64,000 bases of DNA from Saprospiraceae bacterium (GTDB lineage Bacteria; Bacteroidota; Bacteroidia; Chitinophagales; Saprospiraceae), in assembly GCA_022841345.1 (NCBI GenBank), contig JALHRR010000001.1, forward strand, positions 124,001-188,000. The letters run 5' to 3'. Within the stretch, counting starts at the first letter, position 1. Every line of letters begins with the position of its first letter. The notes beneath the pieces were generated by a model. That model made no database searches and was not told the origin of the DNA. It saw only the letters and a program-made list of their open reading frames with translations. The position numbers and the translations under genes are program-made. Of this stretch, positions 53,338-62,094 are shown one piece after another.

Positions 53338-54216
53338 ATGATTACCAGACCCATTGCATTTATTATATACCTTGCATTTAGACTATTGGTTGGTTTTTTT
53401 GCGATGATTCCATTTCGACTGATTTACGTAATTTCAGATGGATTTCGTTTTGTCCTGCAATATGTATTGAGGTACCGGTTTAAAGTAATTACGGACAATT
53501 TAGAGCGTGTTTTCCCCGATTATTCTTCTCGTCAGATTGCAGATCTTCGTTCTGAATTTTACAAAGCATTGACTGATTGGTTTTTAGAAGGTCTGAAAGG
53601 ATTTACTATGTCAGAAGGAAGTTTGAAGGAAAGATATCAAATGACACCATCTGCAGATATGGAAGACCTCCACAAACAAGGGCAATCAGTATTATTCGCC
53701 GGAAGCCACTATAATAATTGGGAATGGGGAGTGCTCATATTTAATAGAATTGTGCCGCACCAAATCTGTGGAATTTATCAGGTCGTCAGCAATCCTTTTA
53801 TTCATGAGTATCTTATGAAGATAAGGGCGCGCTTTGGTATGAAACTTATTTCAGCTCAGGGAGCTGTAGCTTCCATCACGGGAATGGAGGGAGTCAATGC
53901 TGTAATGACACTTAGTGACCAATCGCCTGTAAACATGGATTATGCCATTTGGTTAAACTTTCTGGGGACTAAAACTCCCTTTTTACATGGGCTGGAAGCG
54001 ATGGCTAAAAAGACCGGATACCCGGTAGTCTATTATGAAGTAATCCAGCCCAAGCGCGGATATTATCAAGTTAATGCACGATTACTTGTTTCTAATCCTA
54101 AGGAAACTGCATCCGGCGAAATCACAAGATTGTATGCAGAAGCACTCGAAACTACCATTAAAAAAAATCCGGCCCGTTGGCTATGGTCACACAGAAGATG
54201 GAAGAGGGTGGAGTAA
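53338..54216 (+). CDS. LpxL/HtrB-like lysophospholipid or lipid A acyltransferase
   Basis: A 292-residue inner-membrane-associated acyltransferase for late lipid A acylation. The N-terminal helix (MITRPIAFIIYLAFRLLVGFFAMIP) anchors it. The catalytic H(X4)E motif is His124 to Glu129 (GSHYNNWEW), and DQSPVNMDYAIWLNFLG plus the C-terminal NPARWLWSHRRWK are family hallmarks. The ATG at 53338 is chosen; an open TTG at 53290 adds 16 residues with no counterpart. It is divergent from the response-regulator gene and converges on the PTPS/QueD-like gene. Confidence 0.93.
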   Translation: MITRPIAFIIYLAFRLLVGFFAMIPFRLIYVISDGFRFVLQYVLRYRFKVITDNLERVFPDYSSRQIADLRSEFYKALTDWFLEGLKGFTMSEGSLKERYQMTPSADMEDLHKQGQSVLFAGSHYNNWEWGVLIFNRIVPHQICGIYQVVSNPFIHEYLMKIRARFGMKLISAQGAVASITGMEGVNAVMTLSDQSPVNMDYAIWLNFLGTKTPFLHGLEAMAKKTGYPVVYYEVIQPKRGYYQVNARLLVSNPKETASGEITRLYAEALETTIKKNPARWLWSHRRWKRVE

Positions 54217-54226
54217 GGGTTGATTC

Positions 54227-54640
54227 CTAAATATATGCCGGATATTCTACATAATTGCGGGGGGTCTCATACAGTCTGACCTGAAGATCAAATTTTGATT
54301 CCAATTTTGACCTCAGGATATTCCAGATGACAACGCAGATATTTTCAGCAGTTGGATTTAGATTTGCAAATTCCTCAGTCTCTACATTAAGGTTTTTGTG
54401 ATCAAAGCGGTCTTCTATTTCTGTTTTTATAAGATCTCTGAGCCAGCCGAGGTCAATCAGCATTCCGGTTTCAGGATCTATTTCTCCCACCACTTTTACT
54501 TCTAACTCATAGTTGTGTCCATGAAAGTGCGGATTATTACATAAGCCAAATACCTCTTTGTTCCTGGTATCGGACCACGCAGGCTGATGCAGTCTGTGAG
54601 CGGCATTGAAATGAGCTTTTCTAAAAACAGCAATTTTCAT
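54227..54640 (-). CDS. 6-pyruvoyl-tetrahydropterin synthase / 6-carboxytetrahydropterin synthase
   Basis: A 137-residue T-fold pterin enzyme. Zinc ligands are His15 (FNAAHRL), His40 and His42 (HFHGHNY), and the catalytic Cys is Cys34 in GLCNNPHFHGHNYELEV. NPTAENICVVIW contains the conserved Glu-bearing substrate segment. In E. coli QueD the Cys to HGH spacing is shorter; here the CNNPxxHGHNY loop resembles the longer form of eukaryotic PTPS. It could serve queuosine synthesis (QueD) or a tetrahydropterin route; no queC, queE or queF is in the window to decide. Confidence 0.9.
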   Translation of the reverse strand: MKIAVFRKAHFNAAHRLHQPAWSDTRNKEVFGLCNNPHFHGHNYELEVKVVGEIDPETGMLIDLGWLRDLIKTEIEDRFDHKNLNVETEEFANLNPTAENICVVIWNILRSKLESKFDLQVRLYETPRNYVEYPAYI

Positions 54641-54729
54641 AGATTCATTTTCTTGTCCCGGGCCGGGCTTTCAATAATGTTGAATGAACAACAATCATTG
54701 TCTTTTGTTCCTTTTCCAAATAACTCAAT

Positions 54730-55263
54730 ATGTTTATCCTCCTTCATTTACTTTTTTCAATAAGTCAATATACTTCCATGACAGATACTCCATCCATTCA
54801 CACTTTCAAAATTGAATCCATTGATGGAAAGACAATCAATTTTGCTGATTATAAAGGTAAAAAAATCCTGATTGTCAATGTAGCTTCTGAGTGCGGATAC
54901 ACAAATCAATATGCACAGCTTCAGGAATTGTACGAACTGCACAGTGATAAATTGGTAGTCATCGGATTTCCCAGTAATGATTTCGGAGGACAGGAACCCG
55001 GAACTGTCGCAGAAATTCAGGAATTTTGTTCCAGTAAATTTGGAGTAACTTTTCCACTCACCACCAAAGTAAATATTAAATCCAGTCCTGTGCATCCCAT
55101 TTATGAATGGCTGACTCAAAAATCCAGAAATGGAGTCATGGATGCCAATGTCAAATGGAATTTCAACAAATTCCTGATTGATGAGAATGGCAGACTAGTA
55201 AAAGCTTTACCATCTTCTGTGACTCCATTGGATGAGGAGATATTAAATTGGATCGGAGCTTAG
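54730..55263 (+). CDS. Glutathione peroxidase family thiol peroxidase
   Basis: Reduces peroxides through a catalytic cysteine. The protein shows NVASECGYTNQYAQLQ (Cys55 in this numbering), IGFPSNDFGGQEPGT with the tetrad glutamine, and VKWNFNKFLID with the tetrad Trp and Asn. The start is ambiguous. ATG 54730 adds 16 residues that could be a short hydrophobic leader (MFILLHLLFSISQ). ATG 54778 gives the usual cytosolic length of about 161 residues. It has Cys, not selenocysteine. Bacterial members generally use thioredoxin as reductant. Confidence 0.92.
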   Translation: MFILLHLLFSISQYTSMTDTPSIHTFKIESIDGKTINFADYKGKKILIVNVASECGYTNQYAQLQELYELHSDKLVVIGFPSNDFGGQEPGTVAEIQEFCSSKFGVTFPLTTKVNIKSSPVHPIYEWLTQKSRNGVMDANVKWNFNKFLIDENGRLVKALPSSVTPLDEEILNWIGA

Positions 55264-55291
55264 TTTTCATTTTTATTTATCTTCGCGGCTA

Positions 55292-56410
55292 ATGAAATAT
55301 GCCTCAATAGCCGGACAAAAAGAAGCTGTGAATTTATTGGAGGAGATGTCTCTGAACAATAGAATTCCTCATGCAATATTGATCTCAGGTCCTCCCGGAT
55401 CCGGACAGCTGGCTTTATCCCTGGCTCTGGCCTCTTCCCTTCAATGCGAATCACTTCAGGGAGGTTCTGCTTGTGGCAGCTGCCAGGCCTGTAACAAATC
55501 TTTCAACTTCATTCATCCGGATATACATTTTGCTTTTCCACTCATCAAACAAGAAAAAGTAGCTCCACTGTCCTCCAATTATATGGTTTTGTTCAGGGAG
55601 CAGGTAACAGCCAACCCCTACATTGACAAGAAAAGCTGGATTGCTGCTTTGGATGGAGAAAATAAACAAGCCAATATTACGGCTGAAGCTTCTAGGGAAA
55701 TAATTCAAAAATTGAGTTTAAGCCATTACGAAGGCAAAGCAAAGATCATGATTATCTGGTTTCCAGAATTACTGGGTAAAGAAGGTAATATATTATTAAA
55801 ACTCATCGAAGAGCCAGAGCCTGATACTTATTTGATTCTGGCAACTGAGCAGGAAGATGCTATTCTTCCTACTATTTTGTCCCGATGCCAGTTGGTCAGA
55901 ACCCGTCTGATGGCCTCAGATGAAATTGCTTCAGTTTTGATAAATCAACATAATGTTGCAGTGAAAGAAGCGCATGAAATAGCCTGGCTGGCTGATGGTA
56001 ATATGAGTGAAGCCATAAGAATTCTGCAAAATAAAACTGAAGATCATACCCTCTCCGTGATTGACTGGCTTAGGTGTGCATACAAAGCGCATCCGGTGGA
56101 GATGATACATTGGTCCGATGCCTTCAGTAAAATTTCACGTGAACAACAGAAGAATTTTCTAAGGTATGGAATATACTTTCTGGAGCAGGCACTGATGTCT
56201 CAATACCGGGGTGAAGATCAGGTACTTCTCTCTGCTGCTGAAAAAGAAACACTCCCTAAAATTGTTCCACTTTTACCATTTCTGGTTATTGAAAAAATTA
56301 CAGAACGGCTCAACGATGATTTGGCCGCTTTGGAGCAAAATGCCAATTCAAAAATACTGGCAATGGCGTCCACGCTATTTATTCATAAAACGCTGAAGAA
56401 CAGAGCGTAG
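55292..56410 (+). CDS. holB: DNA polymerase III subunit delta'
   Basis: Clamp-loader subunit of the replicative polymerase. The 372-residue AAA+ protein has PHAILISGPPGSGQLAL, a Walker A region whose Lys is Gln39. The zinc module ligands are Cys52, Cys61, Cys64 and Cys67 (CGSCQAC), followed by HPDIHFAFPL. IMIIWFPELLGKEGNILLKLIEEPEPDTYLIL is the Walker B/sensor region, and ILSRCQLVR carries the SRC motif. delta' generally does not hydrolyse ATP, so the Gln is tolerable. It lies 28 bases after the glutathione peroxidase gene and upstream of ricT, a pairing also known in Bacillus, but here with a 417-base gap. Confidence 0.93.
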   Translation: MKYASIAGQKEAVNLLEEMSLNNRIPHAILISGPPGSGQLALSLALASSLQCESLQGGSACGSCQACNKSFNFIHPDIHFAFPLIKQEKVAPLSSNYMVLFREQVTANPYIDKKSWIAALDGENKQANITAEASREIIQKLSLSHYEGKAKIMIIWFPELLGKEGNILLKLIEEPEPDTYLILATEQEDAILPTILSRCQLVRTRLMASDEIASVLINQHNVAVKEAHEIAWLADGNMSEAIRILQNKTEDHTLSVIDWLRCAYKAHPVEMIHWSDAFSKISREQQKNFLRYGIYFLEQALMSQYRGEDQVLLSAAEKETLPKIVPLLPFLVIEKITERLNDDLAALEQNANSKILAMASTLFIHKTLKNRA

Positions 56411-56827
56411 GGTTGGTAATTTCAGAACTTAGAAGGTAGAATTTAGAATCCAAACAGCCATTTTGTTAAAAAGAGTGTATGTGTCGAAAATGAATTAAAA
56501 ATTCATGAAATTGTGGATCCCGAAGTCGTAGACTTCAATGACAGAAGTTGCCATTAAAATAAGCAAAGGAACGTCACCTTTGGCAGCGTAGCTGACAAAG
56601 ACGTCACCGTACTACGACCAATCCTGATCAGAAGTTCCAGGCAGATCGGCTGAATGGCTCAATAAAGTGAATACAGGAAATTGTGCTGCTGATGTAACAG
56701 TTAAAGGGCTGGTGTTTTGGTAAGAATTGCTAATAATTTACCCGGACAAGGTCCTCTCATTACCGCCAATTTATACCAGATTCAAATAATCGCGTTATCT
56801 TAGCCTCTGGTTAATATAATTAAGAAC
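56411..56827. other. Anomalous intergenic block with repeats and stop-interrupted frames
   Basis: About 417 bases between holB and ricT. It contains the perfect hairpin GAAGTC-GTA-GACTTC (56522-56536) and related GAAGTT words downstream. Two copies of a CGTCACC-centred word occur at about 56571 and 56600. Both strands carry protein-like but stop-interrupted reading frames. No complete gene or RNA family is recognised. It may be a decayed gene or a dispersed intergenic repeat. Confidence 0.5.
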
Positions 56828-58003
56828 ATGGCATGTGCAGGATGTAGTATAACAAAGGAGGGTTCTTCCGGTGGCTGTGGCGGAGGATGCTCAAGCGGTG
56901 GTTGCTCCACAGGAGGATGCAATCGGCTGAATACCTATGACTGGCTATCCGATGCCGGAATTCAGGATGTAGACCCTTATCACCTGATCGAAGCCACATT
57001 TAAAAATGGATCCCGAAAAGATTTTTTTAAAATAGAATATCCCGTTATGGTTCAGTCAGGAGATTGGATTGTAGTGGATACAGGAGGAGGATATGATGTC
57101 GGCAGAGTTTCATTAACAGGTGAACTCGTCAGACTTCAGATGAAAAAGAAGAAAATCACCGAAACAGGAACTTTCAATCCGGTCATTCGAAAAGCAAATG
57201 AACGGGATCTTGAAAGATTGCAGGAAGCACGGATGCTGGACAACTCTACCCTGGTCAAGGCAAGAGCAATCGCCCGATCTATTGGCCTGGATATGAAATT
57301 GGGAGATGTAGAGTATCAGGGTGACCTTCGCAAGGCTACTTTTTATTTTACGGCTGATGGCAGAGTAGACTTCAGGGAATTAATCCGGCATTATGCAAAA
57401 GATTTCAGAGTAAAAATTGAAATGCGTCAGATCGGATCCCGACAGGAATCTGCCAGAATTGGTGGCATTGGTTCATGTGGAAGAGAGCTATGCTGCTCTA
57501 CCTGGCTTACAGATTTTAAGTCAGTAGCCACGGTTGCCGCCAGATATCAAAACCTGGCTATTAATCAGGCAAAACTTTCCGGTCAATGCGGACGATTGAA
57601 ATGCTGTCTCAACTTTGAACTGGATGCCTATATCGACGCACTGAAGCAATTTCCACCGGATAATTTTCCATTGAGATTTGCACTTGGAAATGCACATCAC
57701 GTGAAGACCGATATTTTCAAAAGTCTGATGTATTACAATTATGAGCCGGAAAGAGGCCGTGCTGTGATGATAGCATTGGAAAAAGAGCAGGTCAGAGAAA
57801 TTCAGCAGTTGAATAAAAAAGGTGAAAAACCTTCAGATCCTATGGAACTGCAGTTCAAGTTTTCTGATAATCAGGAAGATGATAAAATGGACTATGCAGA
57901 TGTTACCGGAGCTGTTGAATTACCGGATTCTCCCAAAAGAAAGAAAAAGAAGAAGAAAAAGAGAAATTTTCCGGACAGAAGACCAAACAATCCACCTCAG
58001 TAA
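56828..58003 (+). CDS. ricT: PSP1-domain protein RicT (YaaT family)
   Basis: A 391-residue member of the RicT/YaaT family, which in Bacillus forms an iron-sulfur-bearing complex with RicA and RicF that affects RNase Y. Here that complex is not demonstrated. The N-terminus is a Gly/Ser/Cys tail with Cys at 3, 6, 17, 21, 26 and 31. The PSP1 core includes GDWIVVDTGGGYDVGRVSLTG, the cysteine motifs GSCGRELCCSTWL and GQCGRLKCCLNFE, and IRHYAKDFRVKIEMRQIG. The C-terminus ends in a basic Lys/Arg-rich tail (KRKKKKKKKR). The start is firm because the Cys tail is in frame with the ATG. Confidence 0.92.
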   Translation: MACAGCSITKEGSSGGCGGGCSSGGCSTGGCNRLNTYDWLSDAGIQDVDPYHLIEATFKNGSRKDFFKIEYPVMVQSGDWIVVDTGGGYDVGRVSLTGELVRLQMKKKKITETGTFNPVIRKANERDLERLQEARMLDNSTLVKARAIARSIGLDMKLGDVEYQGDLRKATFYFTADGRVDFRELIRHYAKDFRVKIEMRQIGSRQESARIGGIGSCGRELCCSTWLTDFKSVATVAARYQNLAINQAKLSGQCGRLKCCLNFELDAYIDALKQFPPDNFPLRFALGNAHHVKTDIFKSLMYYNYEPERGRAVMIALEKEQVREIQQLNKKGEKPSDPMELQFKFSDNQEDDKMDYADVTGAVELPDSPKRKKKKKKKRNFPDRRPNNPPQ

Positions 58004-58125
58004 TTCTTTTACTCCTATGGAAAATCCACATTCCTGTGTGGCAATCAGTTCTATAAATTTTATACAAATGGGGTTCCTTGTTCATACCCCGGTTCAACTA
58101 TTTTCTACAATCAAATTTAGTTCAT

Positions 58126-59526
58126 ATGCAATATAATGTCATCGTGATCGGATCAGGTCCGGGTGGCTATGTGGCTGCCATTCGTGCAGCTCAGCTTGGC
58201 TTAAAAACAGCAATCATTGAAAGATACAATACTCTTGGAGGTACCTGTCTGAATGTTGGTTGTATACCTTCAAAAGCGTTGCTCGATTCTTCCGAGCATT
58301 ACCACAATGCAGCTGAAAAATTCGCCACTCATGGAATTATTACCGGAAAGCTAAAGGTGGATATGGAGCAGATGATCCGCCGCAAAGACGAAGTGGTGGC
58401 TCAAACCAGTGGGGGAATTGATTACCTGATGAAGAAAAATAAGATCGACACTTTTCTGGGACATGGTAGTTTTTTGGATAAAAACACTGTCACCATAAAA
58501 GGTAATGACGGCAATACTACAGAAATCAAAGGAGAAAAAATTATCATTGCTACAGGATCCAAGCCTATTACGCCGGCTGCATTCAATTATGATAAAAAAC
58601 GAGTGATCACTTCTACTGAAGCACTGAATATCAAATCTGTTCCAAAAAGCATGGTCATCATTGGAGCAGGGGTCATTGGCCTTGAGATGGGATCTGTATT
58701 TGCCAGATTAGGGACAAAAATAGATGTGATAGAATTTGAAGACAGAATTCTGACAGGAATGGACAAAGACTGTGCAAAAGATCTTCAAAAGTCATTGAAG
58801 GCTTTGGGATTTCAGTTTCATCTGGGCCATGCTGTTACAGAAGTAAAGAGTAACGGAAAACAAGCAACCATTTCATTCAAGGCAAAAGACAGTGAAGAAA
58901 TCAAGCAGCTCGAAGCAGATTATTGTCTGATAGCTATAGGTCGCCGTGCTTATACGGACAATTTGGGTCTGGAAAATGTGGGAATTGAAAAAGATGATCG
59001 CGGCAGGGTCAAAGTGGATCAACATCTCGAAACCAATATTCCGGGAATTTACGCTATTGGCGATGTCATTCAAGGTGCTATGCTTGCCCACAAAGCTTCA
59101 GAAGAAGGTGTATTTGTGGCGGAAGTCATTGCCGGTCAAAAACCGCATATCAATTACAATTTAATTCCCGGTGTAGTTTATACCTGGCCGGAAATGTCAT
59201 CTGTAGGTAAGACAGAAGAGCAACTTAAAGCAGAAGGGGTTCCTGTCAAAGTTGGAAAATTTCCATTCAAGGTTCTGGGAAGAGCACGTGCCAGTATGGA
59301 TCTTGAAGGTATTGTCAAAATAATAGCCCACAAGGAAACTGATGAGATATTGGGTATTCATATGGTAGGTGCGAGAGCTGCAGATCTTATTGCTGCCGGA
59401 GTAACTGCCATGGAATTCAGAGCAGCAGCCGAAGATATTGCCCGCATGTCTCATGCTCATCCAACATTTGCGGAGGCAATTAAAGAAGCGGCCCTGGCTG
59501 TAAATAATGTGGCGCTCCATGTTTAG
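58126..59526 (+). CDS. lpdA: Dihydrolipoyl dehydrogenase
   Basis: E3 component of pyruvate and 2-oxoglutarate dehydrogenases and related complexes, reoxidising lipoamide with NAD+. The 466-residue protein has the FAD-binding GSGPGGYVAAIRAAQLG, the redox-active pair Cys41 and Cys46 (GGTCLNVGCIPSKALL), the NAD-binding IGAGVIGLEMGSVFARLG and YAIGDVIQGAMLAHKASEEG. The C-terminal active-site His445 and Glu450 lie in HAHPTFAEAI. An upstream TTG (58078) would add 16 residues before the Rossmann strand, so the ATG is used. No other complex subunit is adjacent. Confidence 0.96.
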   Translation: MQYNVIVIGSGPGGYVAAIRAAQLGLKTAIIERYNTLGGTCLNVGCIPSKALLDSSEHYHNAAEKFATHGIITGKLKVDMEQMIRRKDEVVAQTSGGIDYLMKKNKIDTFLGHGSFLDKNTVTIKGNDGNTTEIKGEKIIIATGSKPITPAAFNYDKKRVITSTEALNIKSVPKSMVIIGAGVIGLEMGSVFARLGTKIDVIEFEDRILTGMDKDCAKDLQKSLKALGFQFHLGHAVTEVKSNGKQATISFKAKDSEEIKQLEADYCLIAIGRRAYTDNLGLENVGIEKDDRGRVKVDQHLETNIPGIYAIGDVIQGAMLAHKASEEGVFVAEVIAGQKPHINYNLIPGVVYTWPEMSSVGKTEEQLKAEGVPVKVGKFPFKVLGRARASMDLEGIVKIIAHKETDEILGIHMVGARAADLIAAGVTAMEFRAAAEDIARMSHAHPTFAEAIKEAALAVNNVALHV

Positions 59527-59632
59527 CTGGTTGGCATTCCTTCAAATTGTCATATCTTGTTCTATCGCTTATAAATATATATGCATTTAAGCTGATTGCT
59601 TGATTGGACTTTCTTTTATCTGATGCTGCTTG

Positions 59633-60925
59633 ATGAAACACAGTTTGTTATATTATTTTCTTCGTCCGCTGGTAAGAATAGCGGTAGGTGTTTATTTTAG
59701 AAACCTTCATATCATTAATGCTCATCATGTGCCGGATAGTGGCCCGATGCTCATTGCCAGCAATCATCCAAACTCATTCGCAGAGCCAGTCATACTGGCT
59801 ACCTATCAAAAAAGGATATTGTATTACCTCGTCAGAGGAGACGTTTTTAAAAATCCACTTTTTGCCTGGGTCTTAAGAATGACCCACCAATTACCCATCT
59901 ATCGTTTCAAGGATGGATATGCAGATATGAAGCGTAATGACGAAAGCTTTGCTGCTTGTTTCGAACACCTCCGGAGAGGCAATTCAATTGTGATTTATGC
60001 AGAAGGGGGATGTGTATTTGAGAAGCGATTACGCTCCATAAAAAAAGGTGCTGCCAGAATAGTTCTGGGTGCTCTGGAAAAGTACCCTGAAATTCCGGAT
60101 ATAAAAATTCTGCCTGTAGGAGTCAATTATCCTCATGGGGATCAATACAGATCTCAAGTCATGGTTCATTTCGGAGAACCTATCGATGTCAAAGATTACT
60201 GGCAAACTTATCAGGAACAGCCTCAGGTAGCCATCAACCAAATCACGCTGGAAATTGAAAATCGACTTTCTCCGCTTGTTTTGCAGGTGAATGAAAAAGA
60301 GCGGGATGGTCTGTACGATGACGTTATGGATATCTGGCACGCAGCAGAGCCTACTTCTGTCTGGCCACTTTTACTGGAAAATCAAAATCGATTTCAAACT
60401 GAAAAAAGGCTCAGTCAATTCATTAATGATTTGTCCGACACTACTCTTACTGAATGGAAGCAGGATATTGCAAAAATTAGAAATGCATTCAAAGCAGCGG
60501 GTATCCGAAACTGGTCAAAATTATATCTCAAAAAGCCTTCACCATTCTTGTATGTGTTCATTCAATTGGCGCTGGCTATACCAGCAATATTAGGAATTAT
60601 TTTAAATCTCATTCCATTCTATGTCGCAAAGATCGTGGCCGCAAAAACCAGGAAAGTAATTGAATATTATACTCCGGTCAGGATGGCAGCTTTGTTTTTT
60701 TTGGCACTGCTTCAGAATGCAATACTGGCAGGATTTCTGCTTGCAGCAGGTAGTTGGATTTGTTTGACTATACTTGTATTATATCCTCTCTGGAGCTGGC
60801 TGGCTGCTTATTGGATAGAGAATTGGGAAGGTATTTTTATCAGTTTCAAATTCAATCAATTGAAACCCGACGTCAAAACAAAGTATCATCAAATTCAGAC
60901 GACTCTTTTGGATGTGGTAAAATGA
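59633..60925 (+). CDS. PlsC-like 1-acylglycerol-3-phosphate acyltransferase family protein
   Basis: A 430-residue membrane acyltransferase. The N-terminal domain has ASNHPNSFAEPVI, the acyltransferase catalytic block, in which the usual Asp is Glu (H-X5-E). DVFKNPLFAWVLRM, IVIYAEGGCVFEKRLRS (the EGxR-like substrate block) and ILPVGVNYPHGDQYRS follow. A middle helical region and two or three C-terminal hydrophobic segments (PFLYVFIQLALAIPAILGII, AALFFLALLQNAILAGFLLAA) anchor it. It likely acylates a lysophospholipid or glycerol-phosphate. It starts at an ATG one codon after an in-frame TTG. Confidence 0.88.
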   Translation: MKHSLLYYFLRPLVRIAVGVYFRNLHIINAHHVPDSGPMLIASNHPNSFAEPVILATYQKRILYYLVRGDVFKNPLFAWVLRMTHQLPIYRFKDGYADMKRNDESFAACFEHLRRGNSIVIYAEGGCVFEKRLRSIKKGAARIVLGALEKYPEIPDIKILPVGVNYPHGDQYRSQVMVHFGEPIDVKDYWQTYQEQPQVAINQITLEIENRLSPLVLQVNEKERDGLYDDVMDIWHAAEPTSVWPLLLENQNRFQTEKRLSQFINDLSDTTLTEWKQDIAKIRNAFKAAGIRNWSKLYLKKPSPFLYVFIQLALAIPAILGIILNLIPFYVAKIVAAKTRKVIEYYTPVRMAALFFLALLQNAILAGFLLAAGSWICLTILVLYPLWSWLAAYWIENWEGIFISFKFNQLKPDVKTKYHQIQTTLLDVVK

Positions 60926-61017
60926 GATTCATGATTGAATAGTATTTGTCATCTTCATGTTGGCTGACTCAGGGGAATTAATAATTAAGAGTATATTCGG
61001 ATTAAAATCATAGCTAT

Positions 61018-62040
61018 ATGACAAAGTTGTTGTTACCCATTTTACTCATTTTCACATTTATAACTGCTTGTAAAATGGAAAAGGAATCTGACAAAAAGGA
61101 AGAAGTTGCGACAAAGCCGGAATATGCACTTGTCATACACGGTGGTGCCGGTACGATTACCCGGGAGGATATGAGTGCCGATCAAGAAGCAGCTTATCTG
61201 GCAGCACTCGATGCAGCATTGGAAGCAGGTAAATCTATATTAGCCAGCGGAGGAACTGCACTTGAAGCAATTGAAGCTGCAATTGTGCTGATGGAAGATA
61301 ATCCATTATTCAATGCAGGTAAAGGTGCAGTATTTACAAATGAAGGTCGCAATGAACTCGATGCTTCAGTTATGCTGGGACAAGACCTGATGGCGGGTTC
61401 GGTCGGAAGCGTGACTACTATTAAAAATCCCATCCGTGCAGCCATAGCTGTGATGCAAAAAAGCGAACATGTCATGATGATTGGAGCGGGTGCAGAAAAA
61501 TTTGCAGCATTAAACGGACTGGAAATAGTAGATCCATCATATTTCTTTACAGAATCAAGGTGGAAAAGCCTTCAGGAAGCGAAAGAAAAAGAAATCCAGC
61601 AAGAAAAGCAGGATGCAGCTACCAGACATGGTACAGTAGGAGCGGTTGCTCTTGACAAATCAGGAAACATAGCTGCCGGTACATCCACCGGCGGAATGAC
61701 AAACAAAAGATTCAACCGTATCGGTGATGCACCGATCATCGGAGCCGGGACTTATGCTTCCAATGAAACCTGCGGAATTTCAGCGACCGGCCACGGAGAG
61801 TATTTTATCAGACTGGGTGTCGCTCATGCTATTCATGCTCAAATGAAGTATGGAAATTCCAGCCTGGCAGATGCTGCAGCTGATGTGATTCAAAAACAAT
61901 TAACTGCACTGGGGGGTGATGGAGGCATCATTGGACTGGACAAAAATGGCAAAATCGTAATGGAATTCAATTCTGAAGGAATGTACAGAGGTTGGATTCT
62001 TCCGGATAAAAAGTACACAGCGATTTTTAAAGCTGATTAA
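61018..62040 (+). CDS. Isoaspartyl peptidase / L-asparaginase type 2, lipoprotein
   Basis: A 340-residue N-terminal-nucleophile hydrolase, made as a precursor that self-cleaves. After a lipoprotein signal (LLPILLIFTFITAC) and a Lys/Glu-rich spacer come IHGGAGTI, PLFNAGKGAVFTNEG and ELDASVMLGQD. The cleavage and nucleophile site is HGTVGAVALD, with Thr206 as nucleophile. AGTSTGGMTNKRFNRIGDAPIIGAGTYA holds substrate residues. It removes isoaspartyl damage or hydrolyses asparagine, here probably in the periplasm or outer leaflet because of the lipobox, which is less common than the cytosolic form. Confidence 0.93.
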   Translation: MTKLLLPILLIFTFITACKMEKESDKKEEVATKPEYALVIHGGAGTITREDMSADQEAAYLAALDAALEAGKSILASGGTALEAIEAAIVLMEDNPLFNAGKGAVFTNEGRNELDASVMLGQDLMAGSVGSVTTIKNPIRAAIAVMQKSEHVMMIGAGAEKFAALNGLEIVDPSYFFTESRWKSLQEAKEKEIQQEKQDAATRHGTVGAVALDKSGNIAAGTSTGGMTNKRFNRIGDAPIIGAGTYASNETCGISATGHGEYFIRLGVAHAIHAQMKYGNSSLADAAADVIQKQLTALGGDGGIIGLDKNGKIVMEFNSEGMYRGWILPDKKYTAIFKAD

Positions 62041-62094
62041 GCCAACTTATACACATACTATTTACGTTCTTTTTGTACACTTTACAACTCTAAT

